Positions 56,046 through 64,000 of a stretch of DNA of 64,000 nt are shown piece by piece. The first letter of the stretch is position 1. The number at the start of each line of letters is the position of its first letter. The translations under genes were made by a program, and so were the position numbers. The DNA comes from an uncultured Eubacteriales bacterium. Lineage in GTDB: Bacteria; Bacillota; Clostridia; Lachnospirales; Lachnospiraceae. The notes under the pieces are model-generated. The model made no database searches, was not told where the DNA came from, and saw only the letters and a program-made list of their open reading frames with translations. The stretch spans positions 116,923-180,922 of the forward strand of contig UQYF01000002.1 in NCBI GenBank assembly GCA_900545175.1, given 5' to 3'.

Positions 56046-56981
56046 TCATGAATCAATTCTTCTCAACGACCCAAACAAATCTTCATCGAGCTGGTTAATC
56101 TCATCATTATTGTACACCTGATAATCGCTCCACACTCTGTTAAGCTCCTCAAGTTTTCCGGTAACCTGCTCCTTATTCTTCATACAGAGTGCAACAATAA
56201 GAGCATTTATCACACTCATCGGTGCAACAAGAGAGTCCACGATTGATGTCATGTCACTTCTTGCAAGCAGATTACATGACGAATACAGACTCATAGGTGA
56301 ATTGCGGCTGTCAGTTATGGCAATCACCTCAGCATTCTTATTGTTGGCATACTCCATGCATTTTAGTGTTCTCATCGAATACCTCGGAAAGCTTATCCCT
56401 ACAACTACATCCCTCTCATTCAGTGAGAGCATCTGCTCGAACATTTCTGACGCACTGTTAGTTGTGACCATACGGACATTATCATGTACCATCCTAAGAT
56501 AAAATCCCAGAAACTCAGCAAGCGGAGCACAGCTTCTGACACCGACCACATATATATGTTCAGCCGTATTGAGCATATCAACCGCAAGTTCAAATGCATC
56601 CGGTTCTATCGTATCCATTGTAAGCCTGATTTTTTCTATATCAGCACTCATCACATAGGATAACACTTTCGACTGTTCAATATCTCCTGATGCCGCCTCT
56701 ATCTTCTCGACAGAACCAAGCCTTTTCTTTAGAAAAGCTGCCATAGCCTCCTGAAATTCCGGATATCCCTCATATCCGAGAAGCATGGCAAATCTCACCG
56801 CTGTCGACTCACTGACACCGGCTTTTTCCCCTAGCTTAGCTGCCGTAAGAAAAGCTGCCGTATCGTAGTTCTTAAGGATATATTCAGCAATTCTCTTCTG
56901 CCCTTTGCTGAAAGCCGGCATCATGGCATGAATCTTTTCCTTGACTGTATGTCTATCATCCAAAATTGTGCTATTATCCAT
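56046..56981 (-). CDS. MurR/RpiR family transcriptional regulator
   Basis: 311 aa. N-terminal HTH_6 domain (MPAFSKGQKRIAEYIL...AGVSESTAVRFAMLLGYEGYPEFQ, about 18-77) and a C-terminal SIS sugar-phosphate-binding domain (about 130-270, IYVVGVRSCAPLAEFLGFYLR). No sugar catabolism genes are adjacent, so the regulon is not evident. GAGG precedes the ATG. Confidence 0.92.
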   Translation of the reverse strand: MDNSTILDDRHTVKEKIHAMMPAFSKGQKRIAEYILKNYDTAAFLTAAKLGEKAGVSESTAVRFAMLLGYEGYPEFQEAMAAFLKKRLGSVEKIEAASGDIEQSKVLSYVMSADIEKIRLTMDTIEPDAFELAVDMLNTAEHIYVVGVRSCAPLAEFLGFYLRMVHDNVRMVTTNSASEMFEQMLSLNERDVVVGISFPRYSMRTLKCMEYANNKNAEVIAITDSRNSPMSLYSSCNLLARSDMTSIVDSLVAPMSVINALIVALCMKNKEQVTGKLEELNRVWSDYQVYNNDEINQLDEDLFGSLRRIDS

Positions 56982-57112
56982 ATCAATAAAACCTCAAGCC
57001 TGAAAAACTATGCCGATTATTCACGATTTTTGCACTCACGCTCTTCTTTATAAGAATCTGCGGAATACATATCTGGTATATTATAAATCAAAATAATTTT
57101 TATATCAAGTCA

Positions 57113-58252
57113 TCAACATACAATAAGCGTCACAATAGCTGTGAGCAAAGCTACAACAACATAGTCAACAGCAATTCCAAGTACCGCAAGCATACATCCT
57201 CCATTCCCGGTTATAACAGCCACCGCAAGCGACTGAACAAGTACAATTACCGCAAAACAAAGTGAACTTCTCAACACGCAGAGCATACGCGCTCCCCAAA
57301 GCATCCATCGGTTCAAGCACCATAATCTTCCAACACGCATAGGTACAACCCTTCTTCCTGTCCCTTCCCCCTCCTGAGTCACCAATCCAAGGTACTGAAG
57401 CATAATGCCCATAACCACAAGACCGGACATGAACCCTGACGCAAACTTTGTTTCGCTGTCAATCCAAAATGCTACCGAGCCAAATATGAACTGAAAAAAA
57501 GCGATAACATATGAAGCAAATCTGAGATTGCTCTTTAAGTATATTCCTCTGCAGAAACTGACCAATTCCTTAAAACCGGGCATATCGCCCAGAAGCGGCT
57601 TATAATCATCCGTCCCTATTTTTTCTATTTTCGCACCGGAGACTTCATTTTCTTCTATTTGAAGTGTTCCATTCTCCATCACACCGATAAAATCCGCAAT
57701 CCGTTCCAATTCATCCGTAAGATGCGTTGAAAAAATCACGCTCACCAGTTGTTTTTCTACCGCTTCCTGAATCATATATAAAAACTCTCTGCGAAATGAC
57801 ACATCAAGTCCGCTTGTCGGCTCATCAAGCAGCAAAAGTCCCGGATGATGTCCCATCGCAAATGCAAACTGAAAACGAACCTTCTCACCCTTAGACAGCA
57901 GTCCGTACACCTTATGTTCCTCTAACCCGACACTCCTTAATCTGTCATAGAACTCCCGCTCATCATAATTCTTATACAGATTTTTAAACACTTCCATATT
58001 TTCTTTCAAGGTTGCTTCTATGAAAAACGGAGCATCCTCCATTATGAATCCTGCCTGTGCATCATACTTTACACTTCCGCTCTTTATCAAAGCCGGATTT
58101 AATATATTCTTTAAAAGCGTTGTCTTTCCTGAGCCCATTCTGCCTACAAGCCCCATTATGTAACCTTTTGGAAGTGTAAAACTTATATCATGCAGCTCAA
58201 ACTTTCCCTGTTTTGCACAAAGTCCATCGACTATCAAAGCATTTTCATCCAT
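57113..58252 (-). CDS. ABC transporter ATPase fused to C-terminal membrane segment
   Basis: 379 aa. The ATPase has Walker A GLVGRMGSGKTT, a signature LLSKGEKVRF (degenerate LSGGQ), Walker B LLLLDEPTSGLD and H-loop STHL. From about residue 245 four hydrophobic segments follow (YVIAFFQFIFGSVAFWI, SGLVVMGIMLQYLGL, then two near the C-terminus). This fusion is unlike the other ATPase in this cluster. It lies 44 bp after the GntR gene, GGAGAG before the ATG. Substrate unknown. Confidence 0.85.
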   Translation of the reverse strand: MDENALIVDGLCAKQGKFELHDISFTLPKGYIMGLVGRMGSGKTTLLKNILNPALIKSGSVKYDAQAGFIMEDAPFFIEATLKENMEVFKNLYKNYDEREFYDRLRSVGLEEHKVYGLLSKGEKVRFQFAFAMGHHPGLLLLDEPTSGLDVSFRREFLYMIQEAVEKQLVSVIFSTHLTDELERIADFIGVMENGTLQIEENEVSGAKIEKIGTDDYKPLLGDMPGFKELVSFCRGIYLKSNLRFASYVIAFFQFIFGSVAFWIDSETKFASGFMSGLVVMGIMLQYLGLVTQEGEGTGRRVVPMRVGRLWCLNRWMLWGARMLCVLRSSLCFAVIVLVQSLAVAVITGNGGCMLAVLGIAVDYVVVALLTAIVTLIVC

Positions 58253-58296
58253 TTTTCTCTCCGTTCTGCCGTCCTGCGGCTATCCTGCCTTTCATA

Positions 58297-58665
58297 CTAT
58301 TCCCACAGCAGCTCAATCATTGATTTTAGCTCATCAAGTGACAGCCCTGCCGCCTTTCCTTCATTGATAAGCTGCACTGCCGTATCCTCAATCAGCTTCA
58401 ATCTCTTCTCTTTTAAGATTTCCACCTTGCCCGATGTCACAAAGAATCCCTTCTGCGGAACCGAGTAAATCATCCCCTCGTTTTCAAGCTCCTCATATGC
58501 TCTTTTAGTAGTTATAACGCTAATCTGAAGCTCCTTTGCAAGCTGTCTTATGGAAGGCAGCATCTCATCCGGCTTAAGCGCATGGCTTAATATCCCTTCC
58601 TTTATCTGTCTGGTAATCTGCTCATATATCGGCACACTGCTCTTATCAGAAATTATTATCTGCAT
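58297..58665 (-). CDS. GntR family (YtrA subfamily) transcriptional regulator
   Basis: 122 aa from MQIIISDKSSVPIYEQITRQIKEGIL, the YtrA-type short GntR protein; the longer upstream frame lacks similarity. The winged HTH (about 10-75) is complete, with LPSIRQLAKELQISVITTKRAYEELENEGMI, then a short dimerisation helix. Such regulators sit with and repress ABC transporter operons. A perfect palindrome at 60477-60527 upstream of the cluster is the obvious candidate operator. Confidence 0.92.
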   Translation of the reverse strand: MQIIISDKSSVPIYEQITRQIKEGILSHALKPDEMLPSIRQLAKELQISVITTKRAYEELENEGMIYSVPQKGFFVTSGKVEILKEKRLKLIEDTAVQLINEGKAAGLSLDELKSMIELLWE

Positions 58666-58844
58666 CTGTTCACTACCCTTCAATAATTTTATTATCAACC
58701 GATCCTCTACAGCGCTTATCTGTATCCATCCCATAAAAAGTAAAGAATACAAAAGGCTTAAATTGAGTTCCGCATTTTTGCCTGCATTATTATCCTGCCA
58801 TTATTAAAAAAATTTCACATAGTTATCCCGTTCAAATGTATTTA

Positions 58845-59540
58845 TTAAAAAGCTTCATCCGCTGCACTGTTTTTCTTTCTGCTTACTCCGCCCATTCCCT
58901 CATACGCATTCACAATCCTGTACTCATCAAAGGTTGAATGTACCATATAATATACTTTCACAAGCATCTGAACCAGAATTCCTCCAAAACACATTATAAG
59001 CATTATCATATAATTTATTTTTGTTTCCCCTGACAGCATAATTGCCGTCAAAAAAGCAACCCATGCAATTATACTAAAGAAAATTCCAAAGCCTTTCTCT
59101 CTCATAGAAATATCTTTATACCATCCGCAAAAGCATACAGCGCTGCACGCCTCGAACAGCATTACCGCTATCACAAATAAATTATTAACCACACATCTTG
59201 CAATCGAATACTCATACCCGAAGATAACATACCTCAGACCTGCCGTTCCAAATATAAGCAACACGAAAACTGCCTCCATCGCAAACTGTCTGTATATCAT
59301 ATAGCGCTTTCTGTCAGCTGCGCTTAGCGGCATTACAAAAGTTATCCTATCGCATGATGACATAAATCTCATTACTGCCAGCTCGATAAAATAAGCCAGG
59401 CAAAGAAATGTTGACCCTTCAGGCGGCGCAAACGAAAGACCCAGCAATATCAAAGCCAAAATCATGTTATAGCCTCTGAAGCCGTGCTTTATATCACACC
59501 ACAATGTTTTTCCTGTCAGCTTCAATATCTTTTTATTCAT
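58845..59540 (-). CDS. ABC transporter membrane subunit-like protein
   Basis: 231 aa from MNKKILKLTGKTLWCDIK; the frame is open upstream but only this start follows a usable AAAGG. Six or so hydrophobic segments (about 20-200) and a short hydrophilic C-terminus. No strong motif. It lies 58 bp after the ATPase gene at 59599 and before the GntR gene, so it is the likely permease partner. Confidence 0.7.
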   Translation of the reverse strand: MNKKILKLTGKTLWCDIKHGFRGYNMILALILLGLSFAPPEGSTFLCLAYFIELAVMRFMSSCDRITFVMPLSAADRKRYMIYRQFAMEAVFVLLIFGTAGLRYVIFGYEYSIARCVVNNLFVIAVMLFEACSAVCFCGWYKDISMREKGFGIFFSIIAWVAFLTAIMLSGETKINYMIMLIMCFGGILVQMLVKVYYMVHSTFDEYRIVNAYEGMGGVSRKKNSAADEAF

Positions 59541-59598
59541 AACAATCCACATCCTTTCCATATCCGGACATATTAACAATTAAGCGAATATAAAGCAT

Positions 59599-60429
59599 TT
59601 ACAAAAGATATTCCACAATATCAGAAAGTCTTGCCGGCTCATCTAACGCTGCCAGCTTAAGATAATCCTTTGTTGTGTCAACCAGCCCACAGCTGCAGCT
59701 CTCATCATCCCTTCGCCCGACCAGTGCTTTTTTCATATAATCAAGCTGCTTTTTACTTCCCTTTACAACATGGTATTTCTCCGTCAGCTCTTCCTTAGTC
59801 CCAAAATAAACCTGCTGCCCATTTTTGATTCCAAGTACATAATCAGCCCTCTTATCAAGCTCCTCCATCATATGGCTCGCCCAGAAAATAATATGTCCTT
59901 CATCTTCATACTCCCCAATAAGCTCATAAAGTTCATTTCTTGCATAGCTGTCAAGATGCGCAGACGGTTCATCAAGGAAAAGCACCTCCGATTTATAAGA
60001 AAACGCAAACGCAATCTGCACAACCATAACATTTCCTCTCGACAGCTTAAAAAGCTGCTTATTCAACGGAATATTGTACCTGCTTAAAATCTCATAATAT
60101 CTTTTCCTGTCAAATGTCTCATAAAAATCAGCAAAGCATTTTTCAATTTCTCTCGAAGTATATTCCTTAGGAAACGGACATCTCTCAAGTATGTATGCAA
60201 ACTTCTCAGATAAAACACTATTATCAGCATTACTCTTCCCATCAATATCCCATCTGCACTCACCGGAGTACTTCTCTGTTCCGAGAAGACAATTAAAAAA
60301 TGTACTCTTGCCGCAGCCATTCTTCCCGATAACAGCCACAATATACCCTGCACCAATATCCATATTGACAGGACCAAGTGTAAAACCATCAAACACTCTC
60401 TTCATATTCTCTATATGCAACCCTTTCAT
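59599..60429 (-). CDS. ABC transporter ATP-binding protein
   Basis: 276 aa from MKGLHIENMKRVFDGF (AAGGA upstream); a TTG four codons earlier is too close to its ribosome site. Walker A VIGKNGCGKSTFF, signature KLSRGNVMVVQ (unusual form of LSGGQ), Walker B VLFLDEPSAHLD, H-loop ASHMMEE. First gene of the cluster, its promoter lying inside the large palindrome about 75 bp upstream. Related to YtrB/BcrA-type export ATPases. Confidence 0.9.
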   Translation of the reverse strand: MKGLHIENMKRVFDGFTLGPVNMDIGAGYIVAVIGKNGCGKSTFFNCLLGTEKYSGECRWDIDGKSNADNSVLSEKFAYILERCPFPKEYTSREIEKCFADFYETFDRKRYYEILSRYNIPLNKQLFKLSRGNVMVVQIAFAFSYKSEVLFLDEPSAHLDSYARNELYELIGEYEDEGHIIFWASHMMEELDKRADYVLGIKNGQQVYFGTKEELTEKYHVVKGSKKQLDYMKKALVGRRDDESCSCGLVDTTKDYLKLAALDEPARLSDIVEYLL

Positions 60430-60476
60430 ATAATCCTTCAAGCCTCCATTGCGTATTCTATATAATTATTACATAG

Positions 60477-60531
60477 CAAACTGTGCATATCTGTATATAC
60501 ACAATATATACAGATATGCACAGTTTGTCAA
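60477..60531 (-). promoter_or_regulatory. ABC operon promoter inside a perfect 23-bp-arm palindrome (candidate GntR operator)
   Basis: Arms at 60477-60499 and 60505-60527 are perfect inverted repeats (outer part CAAACTGTGCATATCTG) around CACAA. On the minus strand TTGACA (60526-60531), 17 bp and TATATT (60503-60508) form a promoter. The palindrome covers the spacer, the -10 and the start region, so a bound dimer or tetramer would block transcription. Confidence 0.75.
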
Positions 60532-60554
60532 TAACATTTTCATTTTTTTATAAA

Positions 60555-60618
60555 AATCCGGGTATCAAAACATGTTATACATTCATAGCCTAAATGGGCA
60601 TGTCTTCACACTCAAATC
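60555..60618 (+). repeat. Dispersed ~64-nt inverted-repeat element, copy B
   Basis: Same 20-24-20 layout as copy A read on its minus strand: left arm ends GTATCAAAACATG, loop begins TTATACATTC and contains TAAAT, right arm begins CATGTC and ends AAATC. The arms are more diverged. It lies between the ABC operon promoter and the beta-propeller gene terminator. Confidence 0.6.
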
Positions 60619-60628
60619 CTATAATGCA

Positions 60629-60659
60629 AAAAGTCCGGCTCATCTCAAACCGGACTTTT
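60629..60659 (-). terminator. Terminator of the beta-propeller gene
   Basis: Perfect 10-bp stem AAAAGTCCGG/CCGGACTTTT with TTTTTGC after it on the minus strand. Confidence 0.85.
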
Positions 60660-60729
60660 CAAAATACTTCCCCTCATTACTTTTATCTTCTTAAATGTAT
60701 TACAGCCTTTTGTGACATTAATAGTGTGT

Positions 60730-63033
60730 TTAAAACTCTGTTTTTCCTATAAAGCCATAATCCTTCAGTTCATATGTGTATATGCTTCCGGCTCCATCAA
60801 ATATATACAGATAATCACCTATATAATTAGCCCGCGGATAATCATATGAATACAAATCAAGTACACATTCTATATGCTGCACAAATCCATCTTCCGCATC
60901 ATAGGAGTACAGTCTGTAAACCTGAGCAAGCTCACCTGTTATATTAGCTCCTGTGTCATCTGTGCTGATTACATTCTCCTCTGTGACAAATCCTATAAGA
61001 TTCCTGTCAGCATTGACAAGTATAGCTCTGTGCTCATACATTGCACCCGAATAATATGCGTCAAGCTGCATCCTGTCAACTTCTTCAATATCTGCAGGAT
61101 TACTTATATCAAACATGCTCATTTTTACATTCTGCAAACTTCCATTGCTTTCATCAGCCTCATACCCAAGACCGAAAAGCAGTCCTTCTCCATACGGATG
61201 CAGATACTCGGAAAATCCGGGAAGCTTAATCTCGTCAACTATAACCGGCTTGTCAGGCACCGAGATATCCACAGCAAACAGCGGATCCGTATTTCTGAAG
61301 GTCACAAAATATACCATATCGCCCAGAAAACGAACCGATTTAACACTCTCGCCATCAGCAAGTCCGTCTATCTCACCAACAAGCTCAAGGTCATCATCAA
61401 AAATATACAAACCACAGCTTCGCTCACCGCTTTCGTAATCCATCGTTGTTGTCACAAGTCTTAGATATCCATTGTGTTCGCTGAATGAAAACTGGCTGTC
61501 TGCACTTCCGTAAACCTTCGTCTCGCCTGCGTACTCAATACTTCCTTTATCTATTGTAAGCTTCATAAGAGTACTCTTTGTTTTTTCATCACCGGCTTTG
61601 AGCTTATTAACCACCTCACCAACCAATTCATCAAGAACATATTTTACTCCACTCTCATCAGTGGATGCTCCCATATCATATAACTGCCATGTATTGTATA
61701 AATACCAAGGCTCAGATGCAAGGAAATATATCGCATTCTGACTTACATACATATTATCAGGATCTGCCACTACAGCCTCTGTATCCTTGTATGTCATAGG
61801 TTTGGCCAAATCCACCGACCCAACAACCGTATAAATATTGCCGCTTATATATTCCGGGCAATATATATTTTCCTCCTCCACAAGCATGTCATTGTACAGA
61901 GGTATATATTTTTCATACTCATCCTGTCTGTAACTGCTTGAAGGTGTGTATGATGAAACCAGATATAACACGCCATCCGTAATTCTTGATGATTCATAAT
62001 ATCCGCTCTGTGTAACGGTATTTATCTTTTCAGGTGCCATCCTGTCAGATATATCATAAAACGTGCCGAACGTAACCGGCTTTTCACTATAATCATCATA
62101 GCATTTTTTATTGGTATATCCGGTCAGCACAAGCATATCTTTTTCTATATACATTGCCTCATAGCTTATATAATCAGAATCATCCATCTTATCTAATGAG
62201 ATTTCACTGCATTTTGTAAGTACACCATTCTCGGCAGCATATATAGCAAGTGAGCGCATTCCGGAATAAACATCACCGGATTTTTTCATAATGTAGAGAT
62301 ATTTCCCATCTGTCAGAAAAATATTTCCCTCCGAAACACCCTCCTCCTGGTCATTATTTTTAGAAAAATCTTCATCACCGGTATCCTGAGTTTCATCAGC
62401 ACTCTCTTTTCCCGCTCCGTCTGCAATCCCATTGTCATAGCCGCCTGTCGTTACATCCTGCTCTGCTTCCTCAGCAGAATCTCTTATATCTCCCTTCGCC
62501 TGAATATCAACATTGCCAAAATAATTCACATAATCTTCAATGACATAATTTCCACCGTCATAAATATCATTCACCTGTGTTAATTTTTCATAAAGCTCAT
62601 CATATTTTGTTCTCTTCATATCTGCGTTTCCTGCTGCCTGCGTTGTCTCTAAAACAGCCGTCTCCTGCATATTTGTCTCCAATCCTTCCATATCCATACC
62701 ATTATCCATTATTGAGCTGCCGGTCTTTTTATTCCCCAATGTCGGCATTATCGAAGCTCCGGTAACAACCACTATAAGTGCTGCAGCAGCCAGCGCACAA
62801 CTTTTTATATATTTACGCATATTACTGACTTTGCGCCTACCATTCTCTTTGTCATATGTTTCTTTTCCGCCTTGTGTGACATTTACATTATCATCGTCAG
62901 TATCATAAAGCCCTTTATGCTTCATATCTTCCATGCTCTTATCAAGCAATCCGGATATGTTCTCCGGTCGAAGTGATTCCGGAATTTCCACATCATCATT
63001 ATCTATCCTATCCTTTAGGAACTTATCATCCAT
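60730..63033 (-). CDS. Membrane-anchored beta-propeller protein, sigma-factor partner
   Basis: 767 aa from MDDKFLKDRIDND, chosen for GGAGG 8 nt upstream. A cytoplasmic N-terminus of about 85 residues is followed by one transmembrane helix (YIKSCALAAAALIVVVTGASIM) and a large extracellular domain. After an acidic linker this reads as a C-terminal beta-propeller (PF09826-type: ILVADG-like blades, LYIMKKSGDVYSGMRSLAIY, DMLVLTGYT, GDYLYIFDGAGSIYTYEL). It starts 71 bp after the ECF sigma stop, so it may be its regulator, with the short cytoplasmic part as a possible anti-sigma element. Confidence 0.8.
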   Translation of the reverse strand: MDDKFLKDRIDNDDVEIPESLRPENISGLLDKSMEDMKHKGLYDTDDDNVNVTQGGKETYDKENGRRKVSNMRKYIKSCALAAAALIVVVTGASIMPTLGNKKTGSSIMDNGMDMEGLETNMQETAVLETTQAAGNADMKRTKYDELYEKLTQVNDIYDGGNYVIEDYVNYFGNVDIQAKGDIRDSAEEAEQDVTTGGYDNGIADGAGKESADETQDTGDEDFSKNNDQEEGVSEGNIFLTDGKYLYIMKKSGDVYSGMRSLAIYAAENGVLTKCSEISLDKMDDSDYISYEAMYIEKDMLVLTGYTNKKCYDDYSEKPVTFGTFYDISDRMAPEKINTVTQSGYYESSRITDGVLYLVSSYTPSSSYRQDEYEKYIPLYNDMLVEEENIYCPEYISGNIYTVVGSVDLAKPMTYKDTEAVVADPDNMYVSQNAIYFLASEPWYLYNTWQLYDMGASTDESGVKYVLDELVGEVVNKLKAGDEKTKSTLMKLTIDKGSIEYAGETKVYGSADSQFSFSEHNGYLRLVTTTMDYESGERSCGLYIFDDDLELVGEIDGLADGESVKSVRFLGDMVYFVTFRNTDPLFAVDISVPDKPVIVDEIKLPGFSEYLHPYGEGLLFGLGYEADESNGSLQNVKMSMFDISNPADIEEVDRMQLDAYYSGAMYEHRAILVNADRNLIGFVTEENVISTDDTGANITGELAQVYRLYSYDAEDGFVQHIECVLDLYSYDYPRANYIGDYLYIFDGAGSIYTYELKDYGFIGKTEF

Positions 63034-63104
63034 ATTATTTTCCTCCGTCTCTATTTCATATTGCATCTCATTGTCTTATCAAATTTCAATATTCTGTATG
63101 TATT

Positions 63105-63575
63105 TTAACGAAGCATCTTTCTCAGTTTTTCAAGGGCTCTGCTCTTCACAGTGCGAACTGTATTGTGGTTCATATTCATAAGCTTTGAAACTTCTTCTCC
63201 TTCATATCCCGCGATAACAGAAAGTGCAATTATCTGGCGCTCCCTGTCATCAAGCTTTGAAAAAGCCGTCTGCAAATCAACCCGACCCACAACGTCTTCC
63301 GCGTCCTTGTATACCTGTGAGTCTAATGTCTCATCTAAGCATACGCTTTTATTGACATATCCTTTCAGTTTCATTTTGCATTTTATCGAAAGAATCTTAA
63401 ATATCCAGCTCTTAAATGCCCCCTTATCCCTCAATTTATCAAAACCTGCATATGCATCAACAACTGTCTCGCTGACCGTGTCCTCAGCGTCCTCTCTGTT
63501 GCCTAAAATATATAACGCATACTTGTATAAATCCTTGTATACGCCGCTGTACAATTCAATGAATTCATCTTTCAT
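63105..63575 (-). CDS. ECF-type RNA polymerase sigma factor
   Basis: 156 aa from MKDEFIELYSGVYKD with GGGGGA upstream; the longer frame from 63662 lacks similarity. Region 2 (YKYALYILGNREDAEDTVSETVVDAYAGFDKLRDKGAFKSWIFKI) and region 4 (LDDRERQIIALSVIAGYEGEEVSKLMNMNHNTVRTVKSRALEKLRKML) are both complete. It precedes the membrane beta-propeller gene in one transcript. Confidence 0.92.
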   Translation of the reverse strand: MKDEFIELYSGVYKDLYKYALYILGNREDAEDTVSETVVDAYAGFDKLRDKGAFKSWIFKILSIKCKMKLKGYVNKSVCLDETLDSQVYKDAEDVVGRVDLQTAFSKLDDRERQIIALSVIAGYEGEEVSKLMNMNHNTVRTVKSRALEKLRKMLR

Positions 63576-64000
63576 GTAATACTGTCCCCCTGACAAGCCT
63601 GCCTTATAAAACTTTAAAGTCATATAATAAGTATCCGTATACTTGCATTTTGTTTCAAACATTTATTTAAAATTTTCTCTTTTTCATAAAACGATAAATT
63701 TTCTAATTGCCAAGCTCATCCTAAACCTACCAATTACTAAGCTCACGCCAAAACACTTAATTGCTAAACTATATAATCACTAAATTTATGTAACACTATC
63801 ACTTATATATCAAGAAAGAATTCTACTTTGCTGAATTCTCCGCCTGAAACAAGTCGCTTAAGCGAACATAATTTTGCTCCGCCGTAGTGCGTTCCTGCAC
63901 GTTTGGCTTTTTATATAATAGAAAATTTCAACGAATTTCCTATAATGATTCGGGTGTCAAAACATGCCTTATGAACTTAACCGTGTATAACAAGTTATAT
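63576..64000. other. Gene-free region at window end, with inverted-repeat element copy C
   Basis: 425 bp, no gene called. At 63698-63790 an AAT-T-C-AAGCTCA motif is repeated about three times at a spacing near 30 bp, imperfectly. An ATAGAAAATT/AATTTCCTAT inverted repeat is at about 63918-63943. From 63947 the right part of a dispersed element begins GATTCGGGTGTCAAAACATG, with a loop ending GTGTATAA; its other arm is at the window edge. Confidence 0.6.
63947..63990 (-). repeat. Dispersed inverted-repeat element, copy C (partial)
   Basis: One arm (63947-63966) differs from the corresponding copy A arm at a single base, and the 24-nt loop follows (63967-63990). Loop orientation matches copy A. 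The second arm falls at the window end and looks diverged. Confidence 0.6.

Overview
The window looks like a chromosomal segment of a low-to-moderate GC, Gram-positive anaerobe of the Clostridia, most likely family Lachnospiraceae. Reasons: the smc-rnc-acpP-plsX-rpmF-DUF177 block, acetate kinase/phosphotransacetylase, a complete six-gene Rnf operon, separate but overlapping ispH and S1 genes, DUF4317 and UPF0210/UPF0237 genes, a class B sortase, strong AGGAGG-type ribosome binding sites and sigma-A promoters. The genus cannot be fixed from the sequence alone. Almost every housekeeping gene is on the minus strand.

Layout. 1-9.1 kb: smc (3' part cut off), rnc, acpP, plsX, rpmF, DUF177, ackA, pta and a class B sortase. 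9.5-24 kb: divergent tmcAL, then a long minus-strand series running from an envelope-type protein (DUF4097-like) and a zinc-finger membrane protein through polA, coaE, an enlarged FtsA-like protein, a diguanylate cyclase, walJ, an ACT/PFL pair and DUF4317. 23.9-28.8 kb: a tRNA-Leu followed by a decayed mobile island. It holds a type III toxin-antitoxin locus (repeat RNA, terminator, ToxN/CptN-type toxin with two in-frame TGA codons), a zinc-finger hypothetical gene, a tiny hydrophobic peptide gene, a frameshifted membrane protein and a broken phage tape-measure gene. The island is bracketed by two copies of a palindromic repeat. 28.8-40.7 kb: Nudix hydrolase, a fused SEDS-PBP protein, a U32 peptidase, a giant ZapA-heptad-repeat protein, trmO and ruvAB. 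40.8-43.4 kb: a divergent LysR/MATE pair. 43.4-49.5 kb: rnfCDGEAB with a NusG-II protein and a Gx transporter. 49.8-57 kb: a RNase H-fold protein, cheR, S1, ispH, cmk, an HI0933-family flavoprotein and a MurR/RpiR regulator. 57-63.7 kb: a GntR(YtrA)-linked ABC cluster whose promoter is embedded in a 23-bp-arm perfect palindrome, then an ECF sigma factor paired with a membrane beta-propeller protein.

How it works together. Acetate flux (ackA/pta), Rnf ion pumping and acetate-dependent tRNA modification (tmcAL) fit a fermentative acetogenic metabolism. Cell envelope and division are unusually well represented by FtsA with added beta-grasp domains, a SEDS-PBP fusion, ZapA with a long Asn/Leu heptad rod, and sortase B. 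The most novel-looking items are the disrupted type III toxin-antitoxin locus, the ZapA rod protein, a three-copy family of about 64-nt inverted-repeat elements, and the promoter-embedding palindrome of the ABC cluster. All functional statements come from reading the sequence. No database search was run.
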